A DNA stretch of 33,285 nt, taken from Acidobacteriaceae bacterium. GTDB taxonomy: Bacteria; Acidobacteriota; Terriglobia; Terriglobales; Acidobacteriaceae. The stretch spans positions 1 to 33,285 of the forward strand of contig PLXE01000064.1 of the NCBI GenBank assembly GCA_003151335.1, given 5' to 3'. A model generated the notes under the pieces. The model was not told the origin of the DNA and ran no database searches. It saw only the letters and a program-made list of their open reading frames with translations. Position numbers and translations under genes: made by a program. Below are positions 1-7,194 of the stretch, one piece after another. Every line of letters begins with the position of its first letter. The stretch's first letter is position 1.

Positions 1-240
1 AGCAGCCTCTTCAGCCGTGCCGCACGAGGTCAATAATGATTTTGGGCTTTAGCCCCTAAGGACCGTTTTTGCAGGGGCTAAAGAGCGTGTGCGAGAACTC
101 ATTCTGAGTTGGCACGGTGGGACGATTGCGCAAAATCCAGCGCCGTAAGCGCGGCATAACTTAGCCCAGCACGCAGCCGCAGGCGGAGTGCTGGGGAGAG
201 TGGAAATTAGATCCGAGTCCCGTAGGGACGACAGACGTTC
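1..240. repeat. Intergenic dispersed-repeat DNA
   Basis: No gene is supported here. Positions 1-60, read on the minus strand, match the core of the element at 10491-10644: both hold a GGGGCTAAAGCCC palindrome followed about 20-25 bases later by GCGGCACGGCTGAA. A further hairpin is formed by CCCAGCAC at 165-172 and GTGCTGGG at 188-195. Positions about 218-235 hold a CCCGTAGGGACGACAG string, also typical of acidobacterial intergenic repeats. The 109-aa reading frame starting at 188 runs through the tRNA and is not a gene. Confidence 0.55.
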
Positions 241-341
241 TCACACACCCGCTTCAGGCCCGCGTCCAGGGTTCGTACAATTCCGAGCTTCAGCCGCTTG
301 GATACAGTTACTTTGGAATCGCTCTGACGGTCAGGGCGAAT

Positions 342-416
342 TGGAGCGGGGTACGGGGATCGAACCCGTGACATCGAGCTTGGGAAGCTCGCGTTCTACC
401 GCTGAACTAACCCCGC
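342..416 (-). tRNA. tRNA-Gly (anticodon CCC)
   Basis: On the minus strand the sequence folds as a standard cloverleaf. The acceptor stem GCGGGGT (346-352 and 410-416) closes perfectly, the D-arm holds AGCGGTAGA, and the anticodon stem CGAGC/GCTCG encloses loop TTCCCAA, giving anticodon CCC. The T-arm has GGTTCGATCC. The discriminator base is followed by an encoded CCA at 342-344. Decodes GGG glycine codons. Confidence 0.95.
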
Positions 417-436
417 TCAGCTCGGTAGGTGTGCAA

Positions 437-466
437 AGTGTACCATCTGCGCAAATTCTCAGGCAA
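437..466 (-). promoter_or_regulatory. Promoter of tRNA-Gly
   Basis: On the minus strand TTGCCT (461-466) and TACACT (437-442) are separated by 18 bases, a good sigma-70-type match. The expected start, about base 430, lies 14 bases before the mature tRNA 5' end. Confidence 0.6.
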
Positions 467-497
467 TGCGTTACAGGGGCCTCGAAACTCTCTCAAA

Positions 498-1847
498 CTA
501 CTTCGTCGCAATCATAAGATTGACGGGACCCGGTATGCGGACCCTCTTGCTCCCGGCAAAGCCTGCGGCCTTCAACCACTCTTCGTATTCCGGTTCGCTA
601 TAGCTTGCTCCCGCCCGAGTGCCCACCAGCATGTTCAGCGCGAACAGCGTGGCGAAGCGCGGAGAAGTCTTGTCCGCATCGAGGATAAAGTCGGCAATAA
701 CGAGGCGCCCTTGCGGCGCAAGAGCTGCGTAGGCACGAGCCAGTAGCTGCCGATTTTCTTCTGGCGAGAACATGTGGCAGATCGCCGACAGCAGAATCAA
801 GTCGTAACTTGCCGGCGCAAGTGGAACGGTCAACATGTCGCCGGCGCGAGTGCTGATGCGGTCGCTCAGTCCGGCCTGGCGAATATGTTCCTGTGTAATG
901 GGCAACACTTCGGGCAGATCGACGATCTCGGAATGTAGCGCTGAAGCGGCTTTGACAAACGCAATGGAGTAGGCGCCCGAACCTCCGCCGAGATCGAGCA
1001 TGCGCTTCTCGCCGTCCAACTCGACAGCCTGCGCCACGGCGCGCGCCCGGCCGCGAGCGGTGTGGTCCATGGCGGCGATGAACGAAGTGACCCATCCATT
1101 GTCGCGACCTGACTCAACCGCAGTGCCGGTGCGTACGGCTTCCGTAAGCTTGGACCAGCGCTGCCACATGTTTGCCATGTGCAATTGCGCGGTGCGAGCG
1201 CTGTCGGGAGAACCCTCCACCAGGAAGCGCGCCGCCACCGGCGTATTCGTATACATCCCGTCATGCTTTTCCAGCAGCTTGAGGCTTACCAGGGCGTTCA
1301 GCAGCATCTCGGTGGCGCGCACCGCAGCCTGAATTCTGGCTGCGATCTGTTGCGCGTTGCCGCCCTTGCCGACGGCGGTAAATACGTCAAGTTCCAGGGC
1401 CGTCAGAAGGGCGCGGCTGGGCATAAAGCTGCGGATCATGTCGTGGATGTCATCCGGCAGCACACCGGCGGCGTCCTTGCCCTTCAGCATGGCGAGATAC
1501 CTGTTGCGATGGTCGAGAATCTCGGTCTTCATGTCAGCGTCGGGGTTTCGCTCCAGGCGAGCGACCTTTCGTCCCGCCTTCAGGTGCGACGATACGATCT
1601 CCGGCACGTCGTTCGGGGCCAGCTTCGCATACCAGGTGCCCTCGGGATAAACGATCATCACCGGTCCGCTGTCACAAATTCCCAGACAGCCGGAACTGGA
1701 AACTTGGACATCGTCGCTCAGTCCCTGGGTGCCGAGCTCGCGGTGCAAGGCGTTGAGAACGCCGAAGGAGCCCGCCGCCGAGCAGCAGGGAACTCCTTCA
1801 GCTTTTTCCTGTGTGCAGACGAAAATATGATGACGAAACGGTTCCAC
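498..1847 (-). CDS. Thioredoxin-like [2Fe-2S] ferredoxin fused to SAM-dependent methyltransferase
   Basis: 449 aa, GTG start at 1847 preceded by a GGAGGT ribosome binding site. Residues 1-105 are a thioredoxin-fold [2Fe-2S] ferredoxin with the expected four cysteines: C11, C22, C54 and C58 (the last two in GCLGIC). Residues about 110-449 are a class I methyltransferase of the O-methyltransferase/BchU type: a winged-helix dimerisation domain (about 125-200, SRALLTALELDVF), then the SAM-binding loop MLDLGGGSG at 283-291, an acidic residue after strand 2 (EIVDLPEV) and a GDML motif. The substrate is unknown. The two-domain arrangement suggests a redox-dependent or redox-gated methyl transfer; that is inference. 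The gene stands alone, with no cofactor-biosynthesis genes beside it. I recall similar fusions in other Acidobacteria, annotated only as methyltransferases. Confidence 0.85.
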   Translation of the reverse strand: MEPFRHHIFVCTQEKAEGVPCCSAAGSFGVLNALHRELGTQGLSDDVQVSSSGCLGICDSGPVMIVYPEGTWYAKLAPNDVPEIVSSHLKAGRKVARLERNPDADMKTEILDHRNRYLAMLKGKDAAGVLPDDIHDMIRSFMPSRALLTALELDVFTAVGKGGNAQQIAARIQAAVRATEMLLNALVSLKLLEKHDGMYTNTPVAARFLVEGSPDSARTAQLHMANMWQRWSKLTEAVRTGTAVESGRDNGWVTSFIAAMDHTARGRARAVAQAVELDGEKRMLDLGGGSGAYSIAFVKAASALHSEIVDLPEVLPITQEHIRQAGLSDRISTRAGDMLTVPLAPASYDLILLSAICHMFSPEENRQLLARAYAALAPQGRLVIADFILDADKTSPRFATLFALNMLVGTRAGASYSEPEYEEWLKAAGFAGSKRVRIPGPVNLMIATK

Positions 1848-2063
1848 GGGACCTCCAGGTCAGTTATTGGACTGTCACAGTTTATCTTCAGGCCAGGGCG
1901 GCAGACGCGGAAAGGTCGGGGCTCACAGCGCGGGGTGACGAAGAGTGGGACGCAACCGATGTCCGTTCGCCTAGAAATCAGCCGCGACGTCCACGAATAG
2001 TTACAATTGGGAAAATTCTTCTTGGGTTCATCTTCCAGTAACCGCCGTCATCAACAATTCATC

Positions 2064-2091
2064 TTGACATGCCCCCGATGTGCACTATGAT
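2064..2091 (+). promoter_or_regulatory. Promoter of the MerR-type regulator
   Basis: TTGACA (2064-2069) and TATGAT (2086-2091) with 16-base spacing, the strongest sigma-70-type promoter in the window. It lies about 43 bases before the start codon at 2134. MerR-family promoters usually have an extended 19-20-base spacer when MerR activates them; this one does not. Confidence 0.75.
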
Positions 2092-2133
2092 GTTTTAAAC
2101 ATTTATTGTGGGATTTGTTTTGGGTGAATCGCG

Positions 2134-2604
2134 ATGCAGCAGACGTTCACATCCAAAGAAGTGGTGGCCCTGACGGGCATCAGCCCGCGTCAGCTGCAAT
2201 GGTGGGACGAACGTCATCTCGTGGTTCCGGCCCGCGAGGGGCATAAACGCGTCTATGGGATGGACGATCTGGCCGAAGTGGCCGTGATTTGCGATCTGCG
2301 CCAACGCGGTTTCTCCCTGCAGAAGATTCGCCGGGTCATCCGCTTCCTGCAGAAGGAGCTGGGCAAGCGCCTGGTGGAGACGGTCTCCGCCGCCTCCGAA
2401 TACCATCTGCTGACCGACGGCCGGCATATTTACCTGGAAGATTCAGCCCGCGCGGTGGTTGACCTGCTAAAAAACGCCCGCCAGCCGATGTTATCGGTGT
2501 GCCTGAGCGACACCATCCAGCGGGTCCGCGCCGAGGTGCGCGGAGCGAGAAAGCGCAGCGCTTCCGTTCGTCATCCAACTGTAAGGCGAAGTCGGGCTTC
2601 TTGA
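2134..2604 (+). CDS. MerR-family transcriptional regulator
   Basis: 156 aa. Residues 5-75 form a winged helix-turn-helix of the MerR type: the HTH begins FTSKEVVALTGISPRQLQWW, followed by the wing GHKRVYGMDDL and the helix RQRGFSLQKIRRVIRFL. The C-terminal part (about 85-156) is short and basic, with no cysteine cluster or other known effector-binding pocket, so the ligand cannot be named. An in-frame TGA at 2125-2127 fixes ATG 2134 as the first usable start; the ribosome binding site is weak. It is followed 19 bases later by a small zinc-ribbon-like gene, probably in the same transcript. MerR proteins bind as dimers to spacer DNA in promoters; autoregulation from 2064-2091 is plausible but not shown. 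Confidence 0.85.
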   Translation: MQQTFTSKEVVALTGISPRQLQWWDERHLVVPAREGHKRVYGMDDLAEVAVICDLRQRGFSLQKIRRVIRFLQKELGKRLVETVSAASEYHLLTDGRHIYLEDSARAVVDLLKNARQPMLSVCLSDTIQRVRAEVRGARKRSASVRHPTVRRSRAS

Positions 2605-2623
2605 ACGGCCTGAAGGAGGGCAC

Positions 2624-2887
2624 ATGATCGGAGAACTGAGCGTGTTGAGCGAGTGGATCCCCGAACAGATGGAGCCTGGAACCATCTTTGTGCTGGAAAA
2701 CGCCGGCGAGGTGGGCGAAAAGGAAGACCCTTATTGGGCGGTCCTGTCGTGCCCAAAATGCGGACAGCTCGGGCTGGTTACCCGCAAACAGATCGCCGGC
2801 TTGATGACTGTCATCTGCGGTTCTGAGAAGTGCTCCGCCCAATTCTTCATCCGCGATGAAGAGATCGTGCAACGCAAGCCGAGCTAA
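2624..2887 (+). CDS. Small zinc-ribbon-like protein of unknown function
   Basis: 87 aa, ATG with a strong GGAGGG site 4 bases upstream. Two cysteine pairs, C43-P-K-C46 and C65-x4-C70, enclose a hydrophobic hairpin and look like a zinc ribbon with a slightly wide second knuckle. The N-terminal 40 residues are acidic with no recognisable motif; no signal peptide or membrane segment. It sits 19 bases after the MerR-type regulator, suggesting a two-gene operon. Function unknown; metal binding is inferred from the cysteine spacing only. Confidence 0.75.
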   Translation: MIGELSVLSEWIPEQMEPGTIFVLENAGEVGEKEDPYWAVLSCPKCGQLGLVTRKQIAGLMTVICGSEKCSAQFFIRDEEIVQRKPS

Positions 2888-3078
2888 GGAGCGCGGAGCC
2901 AAACGAGATGTGCTCAAGGCGTCTACGAAATAAGTTTTGTCAGGCGACCGGCGGCTGCCCCATCCTTGTCGGCTGCTTTTGCGGACAGGGTGGGAGCGGA
3001 CGATGAGCCCGGCTGGTAATCATGCCGCGCAATGGTGTCGCCGGCTGAAGCCGGCTGAGGATTCCTACAACCAGCCCA

Positions 3079-3145
3079 CCCAGGACTCAACCACCCCAAC
3101 AACCGCAAATTCGGCGGTTGTTGGGGACCCCGGTCACGTCCTGGG
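3079..3145. repeat. Nested inverted repeat in a convergent intergenic region
   Basis: The gene-free stretch 2888-3351 separates two convergent genes. Its main structure is a perfect 13-bp stem, CCCCAACAACCGC at 3094-3106 with GCGGTTGTTGGGG at 3114-3126, around a 7-base loop. An outer pair, CCCAGGAC at 3079-3086 and GTCCTGGG at 3138-3145, encloses it. There is no T-run on either side, so this is not a typical intrinsic terminator. It may be a dispersed palindromic element or a bidirectional transcript end. Confidence 0.6.
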
Positions 3146-3177
3146 CTAATTTTGTTTCGGTCCTGCGGAACTCGAAA

Positions 3178-3250
3178 GGTAGTGGTTAGTGGATAGTGGA
3201 TAGTTAAAGCGCGATCGTGCTGAAGGCTGACGGCTGAGAGCTGACGGCTG
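3178..3250. repeat. Short tandem near-repeats (GTGGATA and GCTGACG types)
   Basis: 3178-3206 repeats the unit AGTGGATAGTGGATAGT with small variations. 3219-3250 repeats GCTGACGGCTG-like units. These look like the heptad-type short tandem repeats of acidobacterial intergenic DNA. Similar wording recurs at 28490-28512 and 10634-10670. Confidence 0.5.
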
Positions 3251-3351
3251 GAAGCAGGTCCCTCCGCTCGGGCTCTCCTGAGGGATGTCCAACGGACTTA
3301 ATCAAACCTTCCCTAGGGTGAGCGTCCCCGCAAGAAAATTACGTCGTCCGC

Positions 3352-3807
3352 CTAGCGCCGGTACACGTTGGGCTCGGGGCCCTTCTCCAGGGTCTCGCGG
3401 TTCCAGATGAGCCCTTCCCGGCTGTAGTTCGCCATCTCAAAGTCCTGGGTCAACTCCAGTGCGTCGGTGGGGCAGGCGTCTTCGCAAAGTCCGCAAAACA
3501 TGCAGCGGCTCAGGTCGTAGGTGAAGTCCGTCAGCTCCTTGCGCCGGGTGTGAGGATTGCGTTCGCTGTTCACCACGATGAGGTGCTCAGGACACGCCAG
3601 GGCGCAGAGATCGCAGGAGATGCACAGGGTCTCGTTGGTATCGGGATTGTTGTTGAGGCGAGGCGCGCCGCGGAAACGCTCCGCGACTTCAGGCCGCTGC
3701 AGCGGATACTGTTCGGTGATGAGTTCCTTCGGGTCCTGATTGCGGAAGGTGACTCTCAGTCCCTTGATCAAATCCACGAACATCAGCTTGCGTAAAACCG
3801 TGTTCAT
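3352..3807 (-). CDS. nuoI: NuoI-type 2x[4Fe-4S] ferredoxin (NADH-quinone oxidoreductase subunit I-like)
   Basis: 151 aa from ATG 3807. The frame stays open to 3915, but the upstream part is non-conserved and overlaps a dispersed repeat, and a GAGG site directly precedes ATG 3807. Two classical [4Fe-4S] motifs are present, CISCDLCALACP and CMFCGLCEDACP, with the NuoI-type sequence between them (HTRRKELTDFTYDLSRC). The N-terminal helix with VTFRNQDPKELITEQYP fits complex I subunit I, which passes electrons through clusters N6a and N6b at the membrane arm junction. Length is a little short for NuoI. No other nuo gene is nearby, so it is an orphan copy, either a second NuoI or an electron-transfer subunit of another membrane enzyme. 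Confidence 0.75.
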   Translation of the reverse strand: MNTVLRKLMFVDLIKGLRVTFRNQDPKELITEQYPLQRPEVAERFRGAPRLNNNPDTNETLCISCDLCALACPEHLIVVNSERNPHTRRKELTDFTYDLSRCMFCGLCEDACPTDALELTQDFEMANYSREGLIWNRETLEKGPEPNVYRR

Positions 3808-3861
3808 CCTCAACCCTCGATGTGAGTGAAGTTTAGCATAGCAAGCTTCGCGCGATCTCTT

Positions 3862-3960
3862 TTCCCGCCTGTCCTCCTGAGCGACGAGGAGTCGAAGGAC
3901 CCCTATACCGCCCACTCAGTTTCGCCTGGCACGTTTTTCGACAGAGCGAAATCGAAGGGC
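3862..3960. repeat. Single copy of the CCTGAGCG...GTCGAAGGACCCC dispersed element
   Basis: A CCTGAGCGACGAGGAGTCGA string followed by AGGACCCCTAT (about 3876-3907) matches the arm of the inverted pair at 8910-9051. A poorer opposite arm may lie near 3931-3955. It lies between the divergent NuoI-like gene and the secretin. Confidence 0.5.
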
Positions 3961-4041
3961 GGTGAATGATTTCCGTCCGAGCTGCTCACCGGGTTACTGA
4001 CGCGACAACCTCCAATCCGCTGGCATACAATCTCAACACTG

Positions 4042-6000
4042 ATGCGCTTTTTGGCCGGGATGCTACTTGCGCTCGCGATGACGAGCACGCTGGCTGGGCA
4101 GCAGACGGCTGCTCCCGCCCCGGCTACTGCTCCGCCAAAGGACACAACCACAGCCGCCAGCACGGCGCAATCGGCCCAGCCGGGCAACTCCAACCCAGCG
4201 AGCCAGCCAGCTACTAACACGAATCCACCCACGCCAGCGCCGGCCTCGCAGCCAAGTGCGGCAGCGCCCGCTCCGCCTGACGATCCCAAAGATGTCGCCA
4301 AAGCCAAGCGCCAGTTCAAAGCCGGTGTGAAGCTGAAGTCGGCGGGCCAGATGGATGCCGCCTTCGAGAAGTTTGAACTTGCCGCAGAACTCGCGCCCCA
4401 CAACGTCGAGTTCGTTACCGCCCGTGAGTTCACCCGCCAGCAACTGGTAATGCAATTTCTGAAGCAGGGCAACCAAGCCATGCTCGACCACGACGAGATC
4501 GTTGCCATGGCCGATTTCCGGCACGCTCTGGAATTCGACCCCAGCAACGAATACGCGCTGCAGCGTTTGCGCGACTCGATCCCGCTGGACGAAGAGCCGG
4601 TAAGCCGAAATATGCGCGTGGTGGAACAGTCCACGCCCATCGAACTGCAGCCCGCAGCCAAGCATCAGGACTTCCATTACAAGGGCGATGGCAAGGGCCT
4701 GCTCACCCAAGTGGCACAAGCCTACGGGATAAGCGCGCAGTTCGATGACTCGGTGCCGCAGAAGCGGGTCCGATTTGACATTGAAGACGTGAACTTTGCC
4801 ACCGCCATGGAAGCGGCAACGAGCGTCACCAAGACATTCTGGGTACCACTATCGGCCAAGCAGATGCTATTCGCGGCCGATACCGTCGAGAACCGGCGCA
4901 ACTACACGCGCATGTCATTGCGCACTTTCTACCTGCCCGACCTGGCGACCGACCAGGAGCTGACGGAGATGACGAACTCGCTCCGCGTGCTTCTTAATCT
5001 GCGCTACATCGCGCCCGACAAGGCGCAATCCACCATCTCGGTGCGGGCGGAAGAGCCGGTGTTGAAAGTCGCCGGCCAGTTGCTGGAAAGCCTGGCCGGC
5101 GGCCGTCCCGAAGTCCTGCTGGACATGCGGGTCTATGAGGTTAGCTCCAGCTTCCTGCGGCAGCTCGGGACTACTCCGCCGGCCCAGTTCACTCTATTCA
5201 ATATCAGTCCGGCGCTCATCGCGGGTCTGGGACAAAATGCCCAGAACCTCATCAACCAATTGATCGCATCCGGCGGAATCAACCAGGCCAATTCGCAGGC
5301 CATCCAGGCCTTGCTGGCACAACTATCCAGTCAAGCCAGCTCGATTTTATCGACCCCGTTCGCCACCTTCGGCGGTGGTGCTACGCTGTTTGGGCTTAGT
5401 GGAGGCACTGGAACTACCGTCAACGTGAATCTCAATCAGTCGGACATCCGCTCCCTGGAGCACGTTACCCTGCGCGCCTCGCAGAACACTGCTGCCGTGT
5501 TCAAGGTGGGTGAACGCTATCCCATCGTGAACGCAACCTTCGCTCCCATTTACAACTCCTCGGCCATCTCAAAAGTCATCGGCAACCAAAGCTACATTGC
5601 GCCCTTCCCGTCCTTTAATTTCGAAGACCTGGGGCTCAATCTGAAGGCTACCCCCATCATTCACGCGGACCGTGACGTCACTTTGAAATTGGAGCTGAAC
5701 ATTCGTTCCCTGGGCACGCAGACGGTGAACGGCATTCCCATCATCAACAACCGCGAGTACAGCGGCAGCATTACGCTGAAAAACGGCGAGTCCAGCGTAA
5801 TTACTGGCCTTATCTCTTCCGCCGACAGCCGCAGCATAAGCGGATTGCCGTTCTTGGCTAGAGTTCCGGCTCTAACCTACGCGGCTTCGGGCCACACTAA
5901 GAACGACAGGGCGGACGACCTGCTGGTGGTTATCACGCCTCACATCCTCCGTCTGCCGGAGACCAAATCGTTCGCGGTGCAGTTACCCAGCGGACACTGA
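4042..6000 (+). CDS. Secretin (GspD/PilQ family outer-membrane channel protein)
   Basis: 652 aa. Signal peptide at residues 1-19 (MRFLAGMLLALAMTSTLAG). Residues 20-90 are an Ala/Pro/Thr-rich linker, and about 90-175 form TPR-like helices. Residues about 205-270 look like an STN/N0 domain and 285-350 like an N1-type domain. The C-terminal secretin domain (about 355-640) ends with the conserved GLPFLARVPALTY and DDLLVVITPHILR strings. A Gly/Asn/Gln-rich insertion at about 395-470 sits where the gate loops lie. Secretins form a ring of 12-15 subunits for type II secretion, type IV pili or filamentous phage export. The N-terminal TPR segment is unusual for classical GspD. No gsp/pil neighbours are adjacent; the pseudopilin-like gene at 17142 is the only related gene. 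A TACAAT box at 4026-4031 suggests a near-leaderless mRNA. Confidence 0.88.
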   Translation: MRFLAGMLLALAMTSTLAGQQTAAPAPATAPPKDTTTAASTAQSAQPGNSNPASQPATNTNPPTPAPASQPSAAAPAPPDDPKDVAKAKRQFKAGVKLKSAGQMDAAFEKFELAAELAPHNVEFVTAREFTRQQLVMQFLKQGNQAMLDHDEIVAMADFRHALEFDPSNEYALQRLRDSIPLDEEPVSRNMRVVEQSTPIELQPAAKHQDFHYKGDGKGLLTQVAQAYGISAQFDDSVPQKRVRFDIEDVNFATAMEAATSVTKTFWVPLSAKQMLFAADTVENRRNYTRMSLRTFYLPDLATDQELTEMTNSLRVLLNLRYIAPDKAQSTISVRAEEPVLKVAGQLLESLAGGRPEVLLDMRVYEVSSSFLRQLGTTPPAQFTLFNISPALIAGLGQNAQNLINQLIASGGINQANSQAIQALLAQLSSQASSILSTPFATFGGGATLFGLSGGTGTTVNVNLNQSDIRSLEHVTLRASQNTAAVFKVGERYPIVNATFAPIYNSSAISKVIGNQSYIAPFPSFNFEDLGLNLKATPIIHADRDVTLKLELNIRSLGTQTVNGIPIINNREYSGSITLKNGESSVITGLISSADSRSISGLPFLARVPALTYAASGHTKNDRADDLLVVITPHILRLPETKSFAVQLPSGH

Positions 6001-6141
6001 CGGAAGCATCGCTCGCAGGCAGGTTCGCGCCGTAGTAAGATACGGGGTTGGAAGTACCAAGTAGATTTGAAATGTGCTCAAATTGACCCGTCCTTGACAA
6101 CTCAGTGATCAAACTGGGGTTAATCTCGGGAGTGGAGATGG

Positions 6142-6879
6142 GTGGAGATGAATGATTCAGTCCGGCGTAGACGCAACCAAAAGCTCCATTTGTTTTGTCA
6201 TGGCAGTGTTCTTCGGCTGCTGGGTCTTAGGCGGCGCTTAGGGCTAGCGACAGGTATCGCCATTCTCCTATGCCTGGCGTGGGCAGGCTGCACGGGTTTC
6301 TTTGTAAATCCTACAATAAGTTCAATTTTTATCACCCCCGCTTCGACTACGATCGCCCTCAACGGCACGCAGCAGCTAATCGCCACCGGCACCTTCTCCG
6401 ACGGAAGCAGACAGCCACTTTCGGGGTCCACGGTCGGTTGGTCAAGTTCGGATGACAAAGTAGCCACGATCACGAACGGCGGACTGGTCACGGGAGTCTC
6501 CCTGGGCACCGCAACCATAACTGCCACCGCGCAAGGCGTCAGCGGGACAGGCAGCGTCACCGTCACGGTCGGAAACTTGACAACCATATCAATTACTACG
6601 ACGCAGGGGAGTACTGTCCCCCAATCGACCGCTTCGATGTCCGGGATACCATCAACGCTGCAGTTCTACGCCTACGCTAATGGATCGGCTAACGAGGATA
6701 TTACAAACGCCGTAACCTGGAGTTCGTCGAACACGAACGTGGCTACGATCAGCACCGGTCTCAGCAGCGGCAGTGGCGTGGCCACGAGCGTGAAGCTAGG
6801 AACTACGGTCATCACTGCGACGTCCGTTGGCTCCATCGGCACGGTCACCAGCAACCCTATAACGCTGACCGTTCAGTGA
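6142..6879 (+). CDS. Lipoprotein with two BIG2 (bacterial Ig-like) domains
   Basis: 245 aa from GTG 6142; ATG 6148, preceded directly by GGTGGAG, is an equally good start. A long basic N-terminus leads to a hydrophobic segment and a lipobox, LAWAGC, predicting a lipid-anchored exported protein with the cysteine near residue 50. Two Ig-like BIG2 domains follow: about 58-143 (ITPASTTIALNGTQQLIATG, then GLVTGVSLGTATITATAQG) and about 148-245 (WSSSNTNVATIS, then GTTVITATSVG). Such proteins are surface adhesins or structural modules; no catalytic part is seen. The frame ends at TGA 6877-6879, but a further BIG2-like stretch continues in another frame to 6998. Confidence 0.75.
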   Translation: MEMNDSVRRRRNQKLHLFCHGSVLRLLGLRRRLGLATGIAILLCLAWAGCTGFFVNPTISSIFITPASTTIALNGTQQLIATGTFSDGSRQPLSGSTVGWSSSDDKVATITNGGLVTGVSLGTATITATAQGVSGTGSVTVTVGNLTTISITTTQGSTVPQSTASMSGIPSTLQFYAYANGSANEDITNAVTWSSSNTNVATISTGLSSGSGVATSVKLGTTVITATSVGSIGTVTSNPITLTVQ

Positions 6880-6998
6880 GTCCGCAGAGCCAGACGCTGG
6901 TCGTCGGTACGCAGCATGCGACCGCGGTGGCAACCGGCAGCACGACGATCATCGCAGCCTTGGGTATCATCGGAACCACCACTCTTGCCGTGCAATAA
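6876..6998 (+). pseudogene. Frameshifted remnant of a third BIG2 domain
   Basis: In the frame shifted relative to the lipoprotein gene, bases 6876-6998 encode about 40 residues that start VSPQSQTLVVGTQHATAV and end with a GTTTLAVQ strand before TAA 6996-6998. This is the first strand of a BIG2 domain joined to its last strands, with the middle missing. It begins exactly where the main frame reads its last residues (ITLTVQ) and stops. The simplest reading is a frameshift plus an internal deletion at the 3' end of the lipoprotein gene. Confidence 0.6.
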
Positions 6999-7159
6999 TC
7001 TGCACGTTTCAGGCGATGCTGGCCTCGGCCTGCGAGACTTTTCCAGCTTCCTGGTTACGTTTCTCGTCCTCAACCGTCTCATTCCATGGGGGATAAGCGA
7101 AGATCATGGCCGGTTCGGGCGGGAGTTCCCGGGCCCGCCGTAGGGATTTGCATTTTCCT

Positions 7160-7188
7160 TTGATCTGAGCGGAAAAACGAGGTATAGT
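7160..7188 (+). promoter_or_regulatory. Promoter of the 75-aa protein gene
   Basis: TTGATC (7160-7165) and TATAGT (7183-7188) with exact 17-base spacing. Predicted start near 7195 gives a leader of about 180 bases before ATG 7376. Confidence 0.65.
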
Positions 7189-7194
7189 ATCCAG

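Noticed and set aside
188-517. 109-aa plus-strand reading frame
   Set aside because: It runs through tRNA-Gly on the other strand and repeat DNA; the GTGIEPVTSSLGSSRSTAELTP part is the familiar false translation of an antisense tRNA.
1179-2000. 273-aa plus-strand frame opposite the ferredoxin-methyltransferase
   Set aside because: Antisense shadow of a well supported gene, with no domain of its own.
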